A DNA stretch of 64,000 bases from Patiria miniata. Lineage: Eukaryota > Echinodermata > Asteroidea > Valvatida > Asterinidae. A model generated the notes under the pieces. The model was not told the DNA's origin and ran no database searches. It saw only the letters and a list, made by a program, of their open reading frames with translations. Below are positions 63,889-64,000 of the stretch, in pieces. The stretch is taken from contig NW_024037072.1 of assembly GCF_015706575.1 (NCBI RefSeq), positions 4,469,001 through 4,533,000 of the forward strand, in the 5' to 3' direction. A program made the translations under genes and the position numbers. The first letter of the stretch is position 1. Every line of letters begins with the position of its first letter.

Positions 63889-64000
63889 ATGGTGGACAAG
63901 ACATTGTTTTTGGACACATCACTATTGGAGACGATCCGCACGACATCACACTTCTACGGCGTAAAGGGTCTTTCAAACTTGATGAGCATCAAGATATCCA
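63889..64000 (+). CDS. Possible 5' end of another gene, cut by window
   Basis: An ATG in good context (AAAAATGG) opens a frame that stays open for 37 codons to the window end: MVDKTLFLDTSLLETIRTTS and onward. Not recognised. A neighbouring frame is also open over most of this stretch, so the frame and even coding status are uncertain. Confidence 0.3.
   Translation, partial: MVDKTLFLDTSLLETIRTTSHFYGVKGLSNLMSIKIS

Overview
The window is eukaryotic genomic DNA from an animal. It has spliced genes with canonical GT-AG introns, long AT-rich introns and intergenic DNA, many short transposon remnants, tRNA-derived SINEs and a Penelope-like retroelement. The beta-catenin protein is clearly metazoan and deuterostome-like. 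The gene content, ATGTAC-rich simple repeats and foldback elements suggest a marine invertebrate deuterostome, most likely an echinoderm. That last step is inference; no species marker was seen.

Four host genes can be read. (1) Beta-catenin lies on the minus strand, 20126 down to 1517, with 16 coding exons whose phases all join into an 813-residue protein. A candidate TATA/YY1-type promoter sits just upstream near 20340-20432. (2) An unrecognised, probably disordered 629-residue protein is encoded in one exon on the plus strand at 33196-35085, head-to-head with beta-catenin. (3) An LTO1/ORAOV1 homologue (Fe-S cluster adaptor for ABCE1) lies on the minus strand, 46871 down to 38243, with four coding exons and 159 residues. 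(4) A TIGAR-like histidine phosphatase lies on the plus strand, 53591-63140, with six coding exons and 371 residues. The last 110 bases may open another plus-strand gene.

The arrangement of LTO1 next to TIGAR is notable. In human, LTO1 is beside CCND1/FGF19 and TIGAR is beside CCND2/FGF23, which are two copies of one ancestral region. This window therefore appears to preserve the arrangement from before the vertebrate genome duplications.

The rest is dominated by repeats. Beta-catenin introns hold a 615-codon Penelope-like reverse transcriptase with a GIY-YIG nuclease, two SINEs, a hAT-like element with an 8-bp target duplication, minisatellites touching splice sites, and six copies of a small element family bounded by TTAACCCTAAC. 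Internal 7-base words in that family differ between copies but are reiterated within each copy. Elsewhere there are a MULE-like element with a 9-bp target duplication, a hAT insertion with a paralogous empty site nearby, several palindromic MITE families present in two or more copies, a TU-like foldback element with tandem 15-16-bp arrays at both ends, and a foldback with a telomere-repeat core. LTO1 intron 1 is bracketed by two direct copies of one tRNA-containing terminal-inverted-repeat element.

All exon calls were made by eye from splice signals, frame continuity and remembered human proteins. No alignment or database search was run.
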